Positions 21,746-30,209 of a stretch of DNA of 41,855 nt are shown one piece after another. The stretch's first letter is position 1. The number at the start of each line of letters is the position of its first letter. Source of the stretch: Candidatus Falkowiibacteriota bacterium (GTDB taxonomy: Bacteria; Patescibacteriota; Patescibacteriia; Patescibacteriales; VMTK01). The stretch is from the NCBI GenBank assembly GCA_013791585.1, contig VMTK01000062.1, positions 1 to 41,855 of the forward strand. The letters are read 5' to 3'. Both the position numbers and the translations under genes were made by a program. A model generated the notes under the pieces. That model saw only the letters and a program-made list of their open reading frames with translations, searched no databases and was not told the DNA's origin.

Positions 21746-22606
21746 TTATGCGATAGTCAACACATCACGCCCCTTCTCTGTAACGACAACCGTATGCTCA
21801 AAATGGGCGCTTAATTTTCCGTCGGCAGTAAGAATGGCTAACCCGTCTTTGCCTGTTTTGATTTTCCAGCCGCCGGCATTGACCATGGGCTCAATCGCTA
21901 TGGCCATTCCCGGCTTTAAGATAACATTTTCAAAACTATCGTCCACGATTTTGTAATTAGGCACTTGCGGATCTTCATGCACGGCCGTGCCGACTCCATG
22001 GCCGACTAATTCGCGCACTACGGAAAAGCCATTTGATTCAGCAAAATCCTGGATCGCGCCGCCAATATCGCTCAAAGTATTTCCCGGCTTGACTTGTTTT
22101 ATGGCTAATTCTAAAGATTTTTTTGTTGTATTAATTAATTTGCTTGCCTGCTTGCTTATTTTTCCAACCGGTACAGTAATAGCCATATCAGTAAAATACC
22201 CGCCCATCTCTGAATCTTTATTCGCAAACCCGCTCGCAAAAAACTTTTCACGCGCTGGCTTGCCATACGAAGCCTTGGCGTAGTATGGATGCTCCATGCC
22301 CAAATCCAAACCGGCTATATCGCCTGATTTTAATTCGCGGGATGGCAATGCCGGCGCGTGGACCACTTCATTATTTATGGAAATACACAAAGCTGTTGGA
22401 AAAGCTTGAGCGTTGCGCTTGGACTTATATCCTTTGAAAGACGGCCTGCCGCCCGCTTTGCCAATCAATTCGCAGGCCATGTTTTCCAAATGTTCCGTAC
22501 TGACTCCCGGCGCGATTTCTTTGGCAAGCTTATCCATGATTTCAGCCAAAATCTTACCTCCCTTGCGCATTATCTCTATTTCTTTTTTTGTTTTTATTAT
22601 AATCAT
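21746..22606 (-). CDS. map: Methionine aminopeptidase type I with an internal insert
   Basis: 286 residues, about 30 longer than typical type I MAP. EIEIMRKGGKILAEIM opens the pita-bread fold. The metal ligands are visible: D in GLDLG, D in YFTDMAITVPVG, H in ELVGHGVGTAVHEDPQVPN, E in IAIEPMVN, and E in SAHFEHTVVV. Between the first two Asp, residues about 101-131 (HPYYAKASYGKPAREKFFAS region) have no counterpart in common MAPs and are encoded around a palindrome (22263-22288). It removes N-terminal Met from nascent proteins. map-adk adjacency is conserved with secY in many bacteria. Confidence 0.95.
   Translation of the reverse strand: MIIIKTKKEIEIMRKGGKILAEIMDKLAKEIAPGVSTEHLENMACELIGKAGGRPSFKGYKSKRNAQAFPTALCISINNEVVHAPALPSRELKSGDIAGLDLGMEHPYYAKASYGKPAREKFFASGFANKDSEMGGYFTDMAITVPVGKISKQASKLINTTKKSLELAIKQVKPGNTLSDIGGAIQDFAESNGFSVVRELVGHGVGTAVHEDPQVPNYKIVDDSFENVILKPGMAIAIEPMVNAGGWKIKTGKDGLAILTADGKLSAHFEHTVVVTEKGRDVLTIA
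22263..22288. repeat. Coding palindrome in map
   Basis: CCATAC-GAAGCCTTGGCGTA-GTATGG. Its core differs from the ruvX core by changes that keep two base pairs (A-T to G-C and T-A to C-G), consistent with a structured repeat family. Confidence 0.7.
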
Positions 22607-22614
22607 AAACTATA

Positions 22615-22735
22615 TAATTTCTAATTTCTAAATTATAATTTCTAATAAATGCCTAATGATAAAATGTCTAAATCCTAATTATTTTTAGCCATTTTTGAAT
22701 TAGACATTAAAAATTTATTAGGCATTATAATTTAC
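22615..22735. repeat. Inverted word repeat between adk and map
   Basis: AATTTCTAATAAATGCCTAA then TGATAAAATGTCTAA is complementary to TTAGACATTAAAAATTTATT then AGGCATTATAATT. A related sequence occurs at 30655-30783 upstream of rplO. Confidence 0.85.
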
Positions 22736-22799
22736 CACCGCCTTTGCGGGGTCCCGCATCAATAATATAAATATAGTGGCGGGATAATTTAGAAATTTT

Positions 22800-23468
22800 T
22801 TAAACTTTATCTTTCAATTTATTAAAAATATCCTTCTCCACCTCCCCTATGCTTTGCTCTCCGTTTATATTAATTAGAATATTATTTTTTTTATAATGCT
22901 TCAGTATCGGCTTTATGCTTTTGTTAAAACGATTTATCCGTATTTTTATTATTTCCGCTGAATCATCTTTTCGCTTGTATAGCTTGGCTCCGCACAAATC
23001 GCAAATACCTTGCTTCTTGGGCGGATTATATATTGCGTGGTATGAAGCGCCGCAATCGCATACTCTGCGGCCCGCAATTCTCCTTTTCACTTCTTTGGCG
23101 CTTACATGGATATAAACAGCTAAAATTATATCATTATCAGAAGCTATTTTTTTAAATCTATTGTTCAAAAATTTTAACTGGCTGATTGCGCGAGGATAGC
23201 CGTCCAGCAGAAAACCATGCTTTGCGTCTTTCTTCGCCAGCCGCTTGTTAATAATTTTTTCAATTATCTCGCCGGACGCCAATCCGCCCCTGTTAAGGAT
23301 TGGCCCGGCTTGCTTGCCGATTTCAGTTCCGCGATCTCTTTCATGCCTCAAAAGCTCTCCCGGAGAAATAACAGGCAAGTTTAATTTTTCTCCCAATTTA
23401 TCCGCCTGCGTGCCTTTGCCGGAAGCCGGAGGACCGAAGAATATTAAATATTTTCTCGCATAACGCAT
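22800..23468 (-). CDS. adk: Adenylate kinase, zinc-lid type
   Basis: 222 residues. The P-loop is FFGPPASGKGTQ (about residues 10-21). The AMP-binding part includes SPGELLRHE and FLLDGYPRAISQ. The lid has four cysteines (CDCGASYHAIYNPPKKQGIC then DLC), so it binds zinc, and RKDD/IRINRF complete the family. It converts 2 ADP to ATP and AMP. The first residues, MRYARKYL, come from the GCATAACGC word repeat upstream and parallel ruvX. Confidence 0.96.
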   Translation of the reverse strand: MRYARKYLIFFGPPASGKGTQADKLGEKLNLPVISPGELLRHERDRGTEIGKQAGPILNRGGLASGEIIEKIINKRLAKKDAKHGFLLDGYPRAISQLKFLNNRFKKIASDNDIILAVYIHVSAKEVKRRIAGRRVCDCGASYHAIYNPPKKQGICDLCGAKLYKRKDDSAEIIKIRINRFNKSIKPILKHYKKNNILININGEQSIGEVEKDIFNKLKDKV

Positions 23469-23620
23469 AACGCATAACGCATAACGTAAAACGCATAACT
23501 TGGCGCGTAACGCTACGGATTAAAATTGATATTAAAATATGAAAATACTAAAATATAAAATTTTTATTAACTTCTTTTTTATTAAATGTTATGCGTTACG
23601 CGCTATGCGTTACGCGAGAA
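23460..23620. repeat. GCATAACGC / GCGTTATGC word repeat between the antiporter and adk
   Basis: Copies of GCATAACGCATAAC at the adk start face AATGTTATGCGTTACGCGCT on the other side of an AT-rich centre. It gives adk its start codon. Confidence 0.9.
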
Positions 23621-23621
23621 A

Positions 23622-24578
23622 TCATCCCGTATAAATCAAATATACAATATAGCCGATATAAGAAATCAGCAATACAGCTCCTTCAATCCTTGCCATTCTG
23701 TCGCTGGTGCGCAGCAAAGTTATTAAAATTAAAGTGAATAAAATTAAAAATAATAAATCAAAATTAATTAAATAAGCCGGCACAATAATCGGCGAAATTA
23801 TTACAACTATGCCCAAGATCACGAAAATATTAAAAATCGTGGATCCGATCACATTGCCAAAAGAAATTTCCGCGCTCTTTTTAATCAAAGCCGTGATTGA
23901 AGCGAATAATTCAGGCAAAGCCGTGCCCATGGTAATTACGGTAACGCCGATAATAATTTCACTGACGCCATAGATATTCGCGATGCTTATGCCGGCGCTA
24001 ACTATAAATTTAGCGCCTAAAATAAGCAGAATCAATCCCAATATTAAAAAGAAAAACTGCCTAACGGTTTCTGTTTTGGCATCTCCTGCCTGGCTCAATG
24101 CTTTGATTTTATTTATCAGCTCGCCATTATTCTGCCCTGCGCTCCAGATCGCGTAATAAACAAACAAGAAGGCCATAATCAATAAAATGATTCCGTCAAG
24201 CCGCGACAAGATTCCATCCATAGCCAATAAATAAAGCATTACCGGCGCCAAGATGACAAAAGGAAACTCTTTTTTCAATGAGGATGTTTTTACTTTAATC
24301 GGCTGGATCAAAGCGGTTAGCCCGATAATTAAGCCGATATTGGCTAAATTCGCTCCTAAAACATTGCCTAATGATATTATCGGATCGCCTTTGATGGCAG
24401 ACCAAATGCCAACGAATAATTCAGGCGTAGAAGTGCCGAATGCTACAACCGTCAAGCCGATAACCAAAGTTGAAATGCCTAATTTGCGGGATAAAAAAAC
24501 AACCGCGTTAATCAAATACTGCGCTCCCCAAAAAATAAAAGCAAATCCGATAATTAAAAAAATTAAATTTAAAGCCAT
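23622..24578 (-). CDS. Calcium/sodium antiporter (CaCA family, YrbG-like)
   Basis: 318 residues with about 10 membrane segments and the two inverted alpha-repeats of the CaCA superfamily. Repeat 1 is VIGLTVVAFGTSTPELFVGI with SLGNVLGANLANIGLIIG; repeat 2 is IIGVTVITMGTALPELFASI with SFGNVIGSTIFNIFVILG. The Glu in each TPEL/LPEL motif and the G(N/S) motifs form the ion sites. It is predicted to exchange Ca2+ for Na+ or H+. It lies between adk and the hypothetical gene at 24641. Confidence 0.93.
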   Translation of the reverse strand: MALNLIFLIIGFAFIFWGAQYLINAVVFLSRKLGISTLVIGLTVVAFGTSTPELFVGIWSAIKGDPIISLGNVLGANLANIGLIIGLTALIQPIKVKTSSLKKEFPFVILAPVMLYLLAMDGILSRLDGIILLIMAFLFVYYAIWSAGQNNGELINKIKALSQAGDAKTETVRQFFFLILGLILLILGAKFIVSAGISIANIYGVSEIIIGVTVITMGTALPELFASITALIKKSAEISFGNVIGSTIFNIFVILGIVVIISPIIVPAYLINFDLLFLILFTLILITLLRTSDRMARIEGAVLLISYIGYIVYLIYTG

Positions 24579-24640
24579 AGATTTTCGCTTAACTTTAACA
24601 AAAATTCAAAAACATCACAATCTGTTTTACGTGAATTATA

Positions 24641-25270
24641 TTAGTTGTTTATTCCGCCGAATTTCGGGCGCTCTCCTGTGTTTATATCTAAACTATTATT
24701 CTTATTAATACCTATTCCCAAGCTGTCATTCTTGTCCGAACTTGGCGCAAGGCCGCGCGGCGCTTCTGAATTTGCCCCTCTTCCGGCAAATCCCGCGGCT
24801 TCTTTTGGAATATTATACCAGCCGCCTCCTTGTATTTTATTTTTCAAATCCGCCGATCCGAAAGCTTTCATTCTGCGAACATTTCTTTGTTTTAATTTTT
24901 CCTCTTCTTTTTTTATTCTGGCTTGCTCATCGCGGCTTGGCCGCGCGTTTTGATTATTTGTTAAAACAAATTTTTCCCTAACAGCATTTAATATTTTATT
25001 CCGCTTTTTATCTAAAATTCCCGCCTTTCTCATTCTTTCTTTAAAAGTACTTTCGCTTGCGCCTATAGACAGCTCTGCTAATTTTTCTTGCAGTTCTATT
25101 CCTTGCATTTCTTTATCTCCAAATTTAACATTTCCCACTTTACTCTTCAAGTACTTGCCGCTTAATTTTTCCTTAAATTTTCTGCTGCTGGGAATGCGCA
25201 ATGTTTTTCTTGATCCGCTTAATGCATTTTTTGCTCCTCCGCCAAAACCCAACAATGAACCTATGTCCAT
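24641..25270 (-). CDS. Hypothetical basic protein (209 aa)
   Basis: I use ATG 25270 (MDIGSLLGFGGGAKNALSGS), since the longer frame to 25312 starts in AT-rich spacer. The protein is Lys/Gly/Asn-rich, with a helical, charged middle (QARIKKEEEKLKQRNVRRMK) and a disordered Gly/Asn C-terminus (GIGINKNNSLDINTGERPKF). There is no signal or membrane segment. No family recognised. Confidence 0.6.
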   Translation of the reverse strand: MDIGSLLGFGGGAKNALSGSRKTLRIPSSRKFKEKLSGKYLKSKVGNVKFGDKEMQGIELQEKLAELSIGASESTFKERMRKAGILDKKRNKILNAVREKFVLTNNQNARPSRDEQARIKKEEEKLKQRNVRRMKAFGSADLKNKIQGGGWYNIPKEAAGFAGRGANSEAPRGLAPSSDKNDSLGIGINKNNSLDINTGERPKFGGINN

Positions 25271-25361
25271 ATATTTTTTGCCTCGCGTGATATTCTTTAA
25301 CAAAATTATCACGCAAAGTAAGCTTAATAATTAAATATTCATAATTCATAATTCTTGCTTC

Positions 25362-26570
25362 TTACTTGTAGCGAAGCGCTTCCAAGCAGTTGATCTTCGC
25401 GGCGCGGCGGGCCGGATAAAAGCCGGTGGCGACTCCGACAAAAGTGGAAAACAATACAACTAAAAATATAAACCAAAAAGGCGTCCAGAAAAAATCAACT
25501 TTTTCTCCGCCAAAAAATGCCGCCAATAAATTAACGCCGTAATTAAAAATTTCTCCGCCCAGAAGCCCGATAGCAATGCCTCCCACTCCGCCCAGAAACC
25601 CTATAATGGTCGCCTCGCCCAAAAACATGTTCCAAATATCCACGCCGGTCGCTCCCAGCGCTTTCATAATTCCGATTTCCTGCGTCCTTTCAAGCAGGGC
25701 GATGGTCATTGTGTTAAACATGCCTATGGCGCTAACCAATAAAGCTACAATTCCGAATAACGCCAAAGCAATCTGCGCTATTCTGAAAACCTGGTTTGCC
25801 TGCTCTATAATGTCGGATAGGGCGCTCACGGCGTAGCCCTGCTCTATAATATAATCCCTTACCGGATCCAAATTGTCTTTATGGCCGACTTTGACTTTAA
25901 TCTTGCTGTAATCGTCAATTCCTAATCCATCTATAGCGGAAAAAGGCAAATAAACATAATTTGAATTTTCTTCTTCTATAATCCCTATTATCTGAAAATC
26001 GCCGCTCAAATCAATATTATTTCTTGCGGAGCTTTCACTGTCGCTGGATTTGTTCGGCGAAAGCAAAGTAAAATTAACGTTTTTGCCTTGGTAGCTATCT
26101 TCGCCTAAATCAAACAAGCGCAAAACTGACGAGGAAACAATAATTTTGTTTTTATCTTCCTGCGATTCAGAGTAAAAATCCCCTTGCTCAACAACAGTCC
26201 CTTCCAGGCGGAAAAAATCGCTGTTGGCGAAATTAGCGACTATCTCGGAAGAAATATTAACCAAGCTCATCCGCGCCGGAATTGAAACCAAAGGGCTTAT
26301 CCTTTCAACTCCGGAAACTTGCTTAATATTTTCCGCGGCATTGCTGTCCAAATTCAAGCTTGTTAAATCGCTCGCGCTAACATCCAAACTAAGCAGGGAA
26401 TCAGAAGTTGTAATCTGCCCCAAAATAAGCCTTTGCAATCCGTACCCGAGGGAAACTAAAAATAATATGGCTCCAATCCCAACACTAATCCCCATTATGG
26501 TTAAAATGGTTCTGGAGCGATTGCTCCTGAACATTCTGGTTGATAATCTAAAAATGTCTATTATTAACAT
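25362..26570 (-). CDS. ABC transporter permease, MacB/FtsX type
   Basis: 402 residues. One N-terminal membrane segment follows the typical motif FRSNRSRTILTIMGISVGIG. A large external MacB-PCD-like domain spans about residues 45-270. Three C-terminal segments (IALALFGIVALLVSAIGMFN; ATIIGFLGGVGGIAIGLLGG; FWFIFLVVLFSTFVGVATGF) follow, then the family end YPARRAAKINCLEALRYK. LERTQEIGIMKALGA is the FtsX signature. Together with the ATPase at 26623-28080 it forms a type VII ABC system acting on periplasmic or envelope substrates; no adaptor gene is visible. Confidence 0.93.
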   Translation of the reverse strand: MLIIDIFRLSTRMFRSNRSRTILTIMGISVGIGAILFLVSLGYGLQRLILGQITTSDSLLSLDVSASDLTSLNLDSNAAENIKQVSGVERISPLVSIPARMSLVNISSEIVANFANSDFFRLEGTVVEQGDFYSESQEDKNKIIVSSSVLRLFDLGEDSYQGKNVNFTLLSPNKSSDSESSARNNIDLSGDFQIIGIIEEENSNYVYLPFSAIDGLGIDDYSKIKVKVGHKDNLDPVRDYIIEQGYAVSALSDIIEQANQVFRIAQIALALFGIVALLVSAIGMFNTMTIALLERTQEIGIMKALGATGVDIWNMFLGEATIIGFLGGVGGIAIGLLGGEIFNYGVNLLAAFFGGEKVDFFWTPFWFIFLVVLFSTFVGVATGFYPARRAAKINCLEALRYK

Positions 26571-26575
26571 ACTTT

Positions 26576-26634
26576 TCTTATAACTCGCAACGCGTTACGC
26601 GTTACGCGTTATGCGTTATGCGTTACGCGTCATG
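26576..26634. repeat. GCGTTACGC/GCGTTATGC words between permease and ATPase
   Basis: Six to seven copies of the word. The ATPase stop codon (GCG TAA) lies within this word array, so the C-terminal Asp-Ala and the stop are repeat-derived. Confidence 0.85.
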
Positions 26635-28080
26635 AATTAAGCGGTTGGCAATATCCGCTTTGTGCTTGTCTGTTGATTCAGAAGAGAGCAAGCTGTTGTC
26701 TTTATTCCGCATATTCTGCTCTATGCCATAGCCCAATATCAATATCAATTCAATTTCTTCGGTAATCGCTCTGGCTGTTTTGCTGTTAAGCCCTACTCCG
26801 CCATCCTTAAACGGCTTATCTAAAAAATTCAAAAAACCCGCTTTATTCAATCCTTGAAACAGGCGCTCATTTACCGCCAGCCCAAGCCGGCTTAACATAA
26901 TATCGCTTACTTCTTCTTTATAGCTCCCATAGTATGTCTTTAACAAATAAAATGTTAATTTGCGCGCTTTCTCTTCGTTGGTTATTTTTTTGTGCTTGCC
27001 TTGCTTGTCTTTTCTTTGATGGCCTTTTCTATAAATATAATGGGCTATTCTGATTTTTCTATTAACCTTCCTGAATATTTTTTCAGCGGTTCTTTTGTCA
27101 AGCCCTACGCCGCCATCCTGATACGGCCTATCAAGCAAATTAAAAAAATCTTTGCTTGATATCGTATGCAGCAATTTTTTCTGTATGGCGTCTTCAAATA
27201 TTCTTGTTTCTTCCATATTGCGGTTAGTGATAAAATGATGGGCGAACAATCTGGCTTTGTACGGCATAATTATAATATTAATCTGCTCCGGCGTAAGCCC
27301 TTTATAAACTCTCATCATATCTTCCAGCTCAGCTGTCGGCGCTTTGGCAAAAGTTTTGCTTTGATCAAGTTCTGCTTTATATTTTTCGCGAGGGACTGTT
27401 TCTCTGGTAACCATGCCGTCTTTCATGTAAAAAATCCTGTCCCCGTATTCTAAATATTCAGGATTGTGCGTAACTAAAATTATGGTTTTCTTTTCTTTTT
27501 CATTAAGCTCATTCTTGAGGATTTCCAAAACATTTTTTGCCGAAACCGAATCCAGATTCCCTATGGGCTCATCGGCTAAAATAATATCAGGATCATTGAT
27601 AATAGCCCGGGCTATTCCTATTCTCTGCTGCTGCCCTCCGGACAATTCAACCGGTATTTTTTTTGCCTGCTTAATAATGCCGAATCTCTCTAATAATTTT
27701 AACGCCTTTTTTTCTCTTTCTCTTTTTTTAATATTTAAAAAAATCTGCGGCAGGGCGACATTATCCAAAACCGACAAGCTATTGATTAGATTATACGCTT
27801 GGTAAATCATGCCTATGCTCTTGCGATGATAATAAACAAATTCTTTCTTGTCCATTGTGGAAACTTCTTTTCCGGACACCACAATGTTTCCGCTTTGCGG
27901 AATTTCCAGGCCGGCTATGATATTAAGCAAAGTGGATTTGCCGCAGCCGGAAGGACCGAAAAAAATAACAAGTTCTTCCGGATAAATTTTTAAGCTTACA
28001 TTTATCAAAGCTTGAAATTCATTGTCTTTGCCTTTATTGTATACAAAATTTAATTTTTTCGCTTCTATTAACGGTTCCAT
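26623..28080 (-). CDS. ABC transporter ATPase with a duplicated C-terminal extension
   Basis: 485 residues. The first 230 are a normal MacB/LolD ATPase: Walker A FGPSGCGKST (41-50), Q-loop MIYQAYN, signature LSGGQQQR, Walker B DIILADEP, and switch His in LVTHNPEYLE. The remaining 250 residues are unusual. They contain FFNLLDRPYQDGGVGLDKRT then AEKIFRKV, and later FLNFLDKPFKDGGVGLNSKT then ARAITEEI, two copies of one motif about 105 residues apart, each preceded by helical basic segments. I do not know this domain; it may bind a partner or regulate the transporter. The permease lies downstream. Confidence 0.92.
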   Translation of the reverse strand: MEPLIEAKKLNFVYNKGKDNEFQALINVSLKIYPEELVIFFGPSGCGKSTLLNIIAGLEIPQSGNIVVSGKEVSTMDKKEFVYYHRKSIGMIYQAYNLINSLSVLDNVALPQIFLNIKKREREKKALKLLERFGIIKQAKKIPVELSGGQQQRIGIARAIINDPDIILADEPIGNLDSVSAKNVLEILKNELNEKEKKTIILVTHNPEYLEYGDRIFYMKDGMVTRETVPREKYKAELDQSKTFAKAPTAELEDMMRVYKGLTPEQINIIIMPYKARLFAHHFITNRNMEETRIFEDAIQKKLLHTISSKDFFNLLDRPYQDGGVGLDKRTAEKIFRKVNRKIRIAHYIYRKGHQRKDKQGKHKKITNEEKARKLTFYLLKTYYGSYKEEVSDIMLSRLGLAVNERLFQGLNKAGFLNFLDKPFKDGGVGLNSKTARAITEEIELILILGYGIEQNMRNKDNSLLSSESTDKHKADIANRLIHDA

Positions 28081-28085
28081 AGTTT

Positions 28086-28180
28086 TAGAAATTGGAAATT
28101 GGAAATTTGTAATTTGGAAATAATTAATGCCTTAGTTTAAAAAGCCAAATTTCCAATTTCAAATTTCAAATTTCTAATCT
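28086..28180. repeat. Inverted word repeat upstream of the ABC ATPase
   Basis: AGAAATTGGAAATTGGAAAT then TTG is complementary to AATTTCCAATTTCAAATTTC. The tandem TTAAATCTGAAATC words at 28250-28280 follow, next to the secY stop. Confidence 0.8.
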
Positions 28181-28283
28181 TATTATACCACAAAAACAAA
28201 AAAACAAAAAAACAATCCGCTAAAGACTGTTTTGAAAAAATTATTTTGAAATCTTAAATCTGAAATCTGAAATCTTAAATCCC

Positions 28284-29555
28284 CTAAGATCCCTCGTACT
28301 CCCTCATGGTCAGCTGAGATTCAATTTGCTTTACTGTTTCAATAACAACGGCAACTACGATTAAAAGGCCTGTGCCGCCTATCGCCAATGATTGCATTCC
28401 TGTGAAATAACGCATAATTAAAGGCAGAATCGCTATCAAACCCAAAAATAAAGCCCCGACAAATATAATTTTATGCGTAGTGTTGGCTAAATATTCGCTG
28501 GTATGCCTGCCCGGCCTGATGCCAGGTATAAATCCGCCTTGCTTCTGCAAATTCTCGGCAATTTGAGTAGGGTGGAAAATAACTTCTGTATAAAAAAAAG
28601 TAAAGGCAAAAACCAGTAAAAAATACAAAATTCCATAAAATAATTGGTTTTGAAAAGCGGAAATAACCCATTCAGCCGCTCCGGCTATCCAGCTGCTGCG
28701 CGCCTGTACGAAAAACTGGGCGATCATTGAAGGGAATAAAACAACGGAAATGGCGAAAATAATCGGGATAACGCCGGCCATATTTACCCGCAAAGGCAAG
28801 TGAGTGCTTGTTCCTCCGTACATTCTGTGCCCCCTAATCTGCCTGGCGTATTGCACCGGCACATTGCGCTGGCCTTCAGTAATTATTACAACTCCGATAA
28901 TAGTAATTAAAGCGATGAGGATAAATCCGACAAAAGTAAAAAGCATGGCAGGGTTAAAAGTAACGATAATCTGCTGAGCCGCCTGCGGAAGCCCGGCGAC
29001 AATTCCCGCGAATATCAGCAAAGAAATTCCATTTCCTATATTTTTTTCAGTAATAAGCTCTCCTATCCACATTAAAAATATGGTGCCGGCCGTTATTATG
29101 ATTATCATTGAAAGCAAATCAAAACCGGAAATATCGCCCAAAATATCAATAGACGATCTTCTAAGCAATGTTATCATGCCGTAAGACTGCAAGGCCGCCA
29201 AGGGGACTGTGGCCCAGCGCGTCCACATATTAATTTTTTGCCGCCCTGCTTCTTCTTTTTGCATTTCTTCCAGTTGGGGAATAATCATGCCAAGCAGCTG
29301 GAATATAATGGACGAAGTAATATACGGGGCTATGCCCATCATGACAATGGAAAAATTCTGCATTCCGCCGCCTGAAAAAATATTAAGCAAACCCAGCATC
29401 TGATTTGACCCGAATAGCTCTTTTAGAGCTTCCGTGTTAACTCCCGGAACTGGAATATGCGCGGCAAAACGGAAGACAACCAGCATTGCCAAAACATACA
29501 ATATGCTGTTTCGTAAATCTTTAGCTTTCCAAATTTGTAGTAGCTTATTTAGCAT
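28284..29555 (-). CDS. secY: Preprotein translocase subunit SecY
   Basis: 423 residues with ten membrane segments. It starts LLQIWKAKDLRNSILYVLAM, has a plug region near IFSGGGMQNFSIVMMGIAPY, the conserved GQRNVPVQYARQIRG and GIIPIIFA-type segments, and the cytoplasmic loop IRPGRHTSEYL. SecY is the channel for Sec export, used by the signal-peptide proteins at the left of this window. Normally it follows rplO; here a toxin-antitoxin pair separates the two. Confidence 0.97.
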   Translation of the reverse strand: MLNKLLQIWKAKDLRNSILYVLAMLVVFRFAAHIPVPGVNTEALKELFGSNQMLGLLNIFSGGGMQNFSIVMMGIAPYITSSIIFQLLGMIIPQLEEMQKEEAGRQKINMWTRWATVPLAALQSYGMITLLRRSSIDILGDISGFDLLSMIIIITAGTIFLMWIGELITEKNIGNGISLLIFAGIVAGLPQAAQQIIVTFNPAMLFTFVGFILIALITIIGVVIITEGQRNVPVQYARQIRGHRMYGGTSTHLPLRVNMAGVIPIIFAISVVLFPSMIAQFFVQARSSWIAGAAEWVISAFQNQLFYGILYFLLVFAFTFFYTEVIFHPTQIAENLQKQGGFIPGIRPGRHTSEYLANTTHKIIFVGALFLGLIAILPLIMRYFTGMQSLAIGGTGLLIVVAVVIETVKQIESQLTMREYEGS

Positions 29556-29576
29556 AGTTAATTGATTCTCTAAACA

Positions 29577-29855
29577 TTAAAAACTGTTCCCTCCATTCGC
29601 GTATCTATGAAGCACTGAGGATACCAAGGTTTGATAAGGCACGCCTTTCTCAACGGCTTTGGATTTTACTTTCTGCAAATCCTTTTCTGATAATCTAATG
29701 TTGATATTTTTGGTTTTGTTTAAAGTGGATTTCGCGTACTCTTGATATTTTCTTTTATCTTTTTTTAACTGCTCTTTGCTAACACTGACAAGCTTGCCAC
29801 CTTCATAATCTTTTAATAACTTTTTTTCTTCTTTGTCTAATTCAAAATATTTCAT
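29577..29855 (-). CDS. BrnA/CopG-like antitoxin
   Basis: 92 residues. The C-terminal half NINIRLSEKDLQKVKSKAVE then KGVPYQTLVSSVLHRY is a ribbon-helix-helix DNA-binding domain (beta strand NINIRL, two helices around KGVPYQ). This is the usual antitoxin arrangement, with an N-terminal toxin-binding segment (KYFELDKEEKKLLKDYEGGK). It lies 11 bases downstream of the toxin gene, and a perfect inverted repeat overlaps the promoter, fitting autoregulation. Confidence 0.85.
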   Translation of the reverse strand: MKYFELDKEEKKLLKDYEGGKLVSVSKEQLKKDKRKYQEYAKSTLNKTKNINIRLSEKDLQKVKSKAVEKGVPYQTLVSSVLHRYANGGNSF

Positions 29856-29866
29856 ATAACTTATGG

Positions 29867-30142
29867 TTATTTTTTTATAATATATTTTTTAGTCGCCTGG
29901 CGGCTTGGAATTATTGTTTTCAAAAATATTTTTTCCTTATCTTCAACAAAAGGAACTAAATATGCATAATCATTTATATTAACTATAAATATTTTTTGAT
30001 TAAAATATTTCTTCTGATTTGTATGGTTTACTATATTTAAAATTTTACCTTCTTCAATGGCAATAATAATATCTTCAAAACCAATATCTCTTTCAGCTTT
30101 CAATTTCTTGCTTTTCTCATCGCTCCAATCAAAATATTTCAT
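29867..30142 (-). CDS. BrnT-like ribonuclease toxin
   Basis: 91 residues. The N-terminus KYFDWSDEKSKKLKAERDIG then FEDIIIAIEEGKIL follows the BrnT/DUF497-type pattern (FxWDxxK...GIxFE), and the C-terminal strands IFIVNINDYAYLVPFVE and KTIIPSRQATKKY match the catalytic basic region. Toxin-first order is typical of brnTA and unlike most type II pairs. The family is a relaxed RNase. The promoter at 30149-30177 would place the transcript start at or next to the ATG. Confidence 0.78.
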   Translation of the reverse strand: MKYFDWSDEKSKKLKAERDIGFEDIIIAIEEGKILNIVNHTNQKKYFNQKIFIVNINDYAYLVPFVEDKEKIFLKTIIPSRQATKKYIIKK

Positions 30143-30148
30143 AAGTAC

Positions 30149-30177
30149 ATTTTATGACAAATAGTATTGTTTGTCAA
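30149..30177 (-). promoter_or_regulatory. Toxin-antitoxin promoter with overlapping operator
   Basis: Minus strand TTGACA (30172-30177), 17-base spacer, TAAAAT (30149-30154), only six bases before the ATG at 30142. The inverted repeat TGACAAA-N8-TTTGTCA (30155-30176) covers the spacer, a likely site for the ribbon-helix-helix antitoxin. The message is probably leaderless. Confidence 0.75.
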
Positions 30178-30209
30178 TAGTAATTTTTATAATTCTTATT
30201 TCTCGCTTC

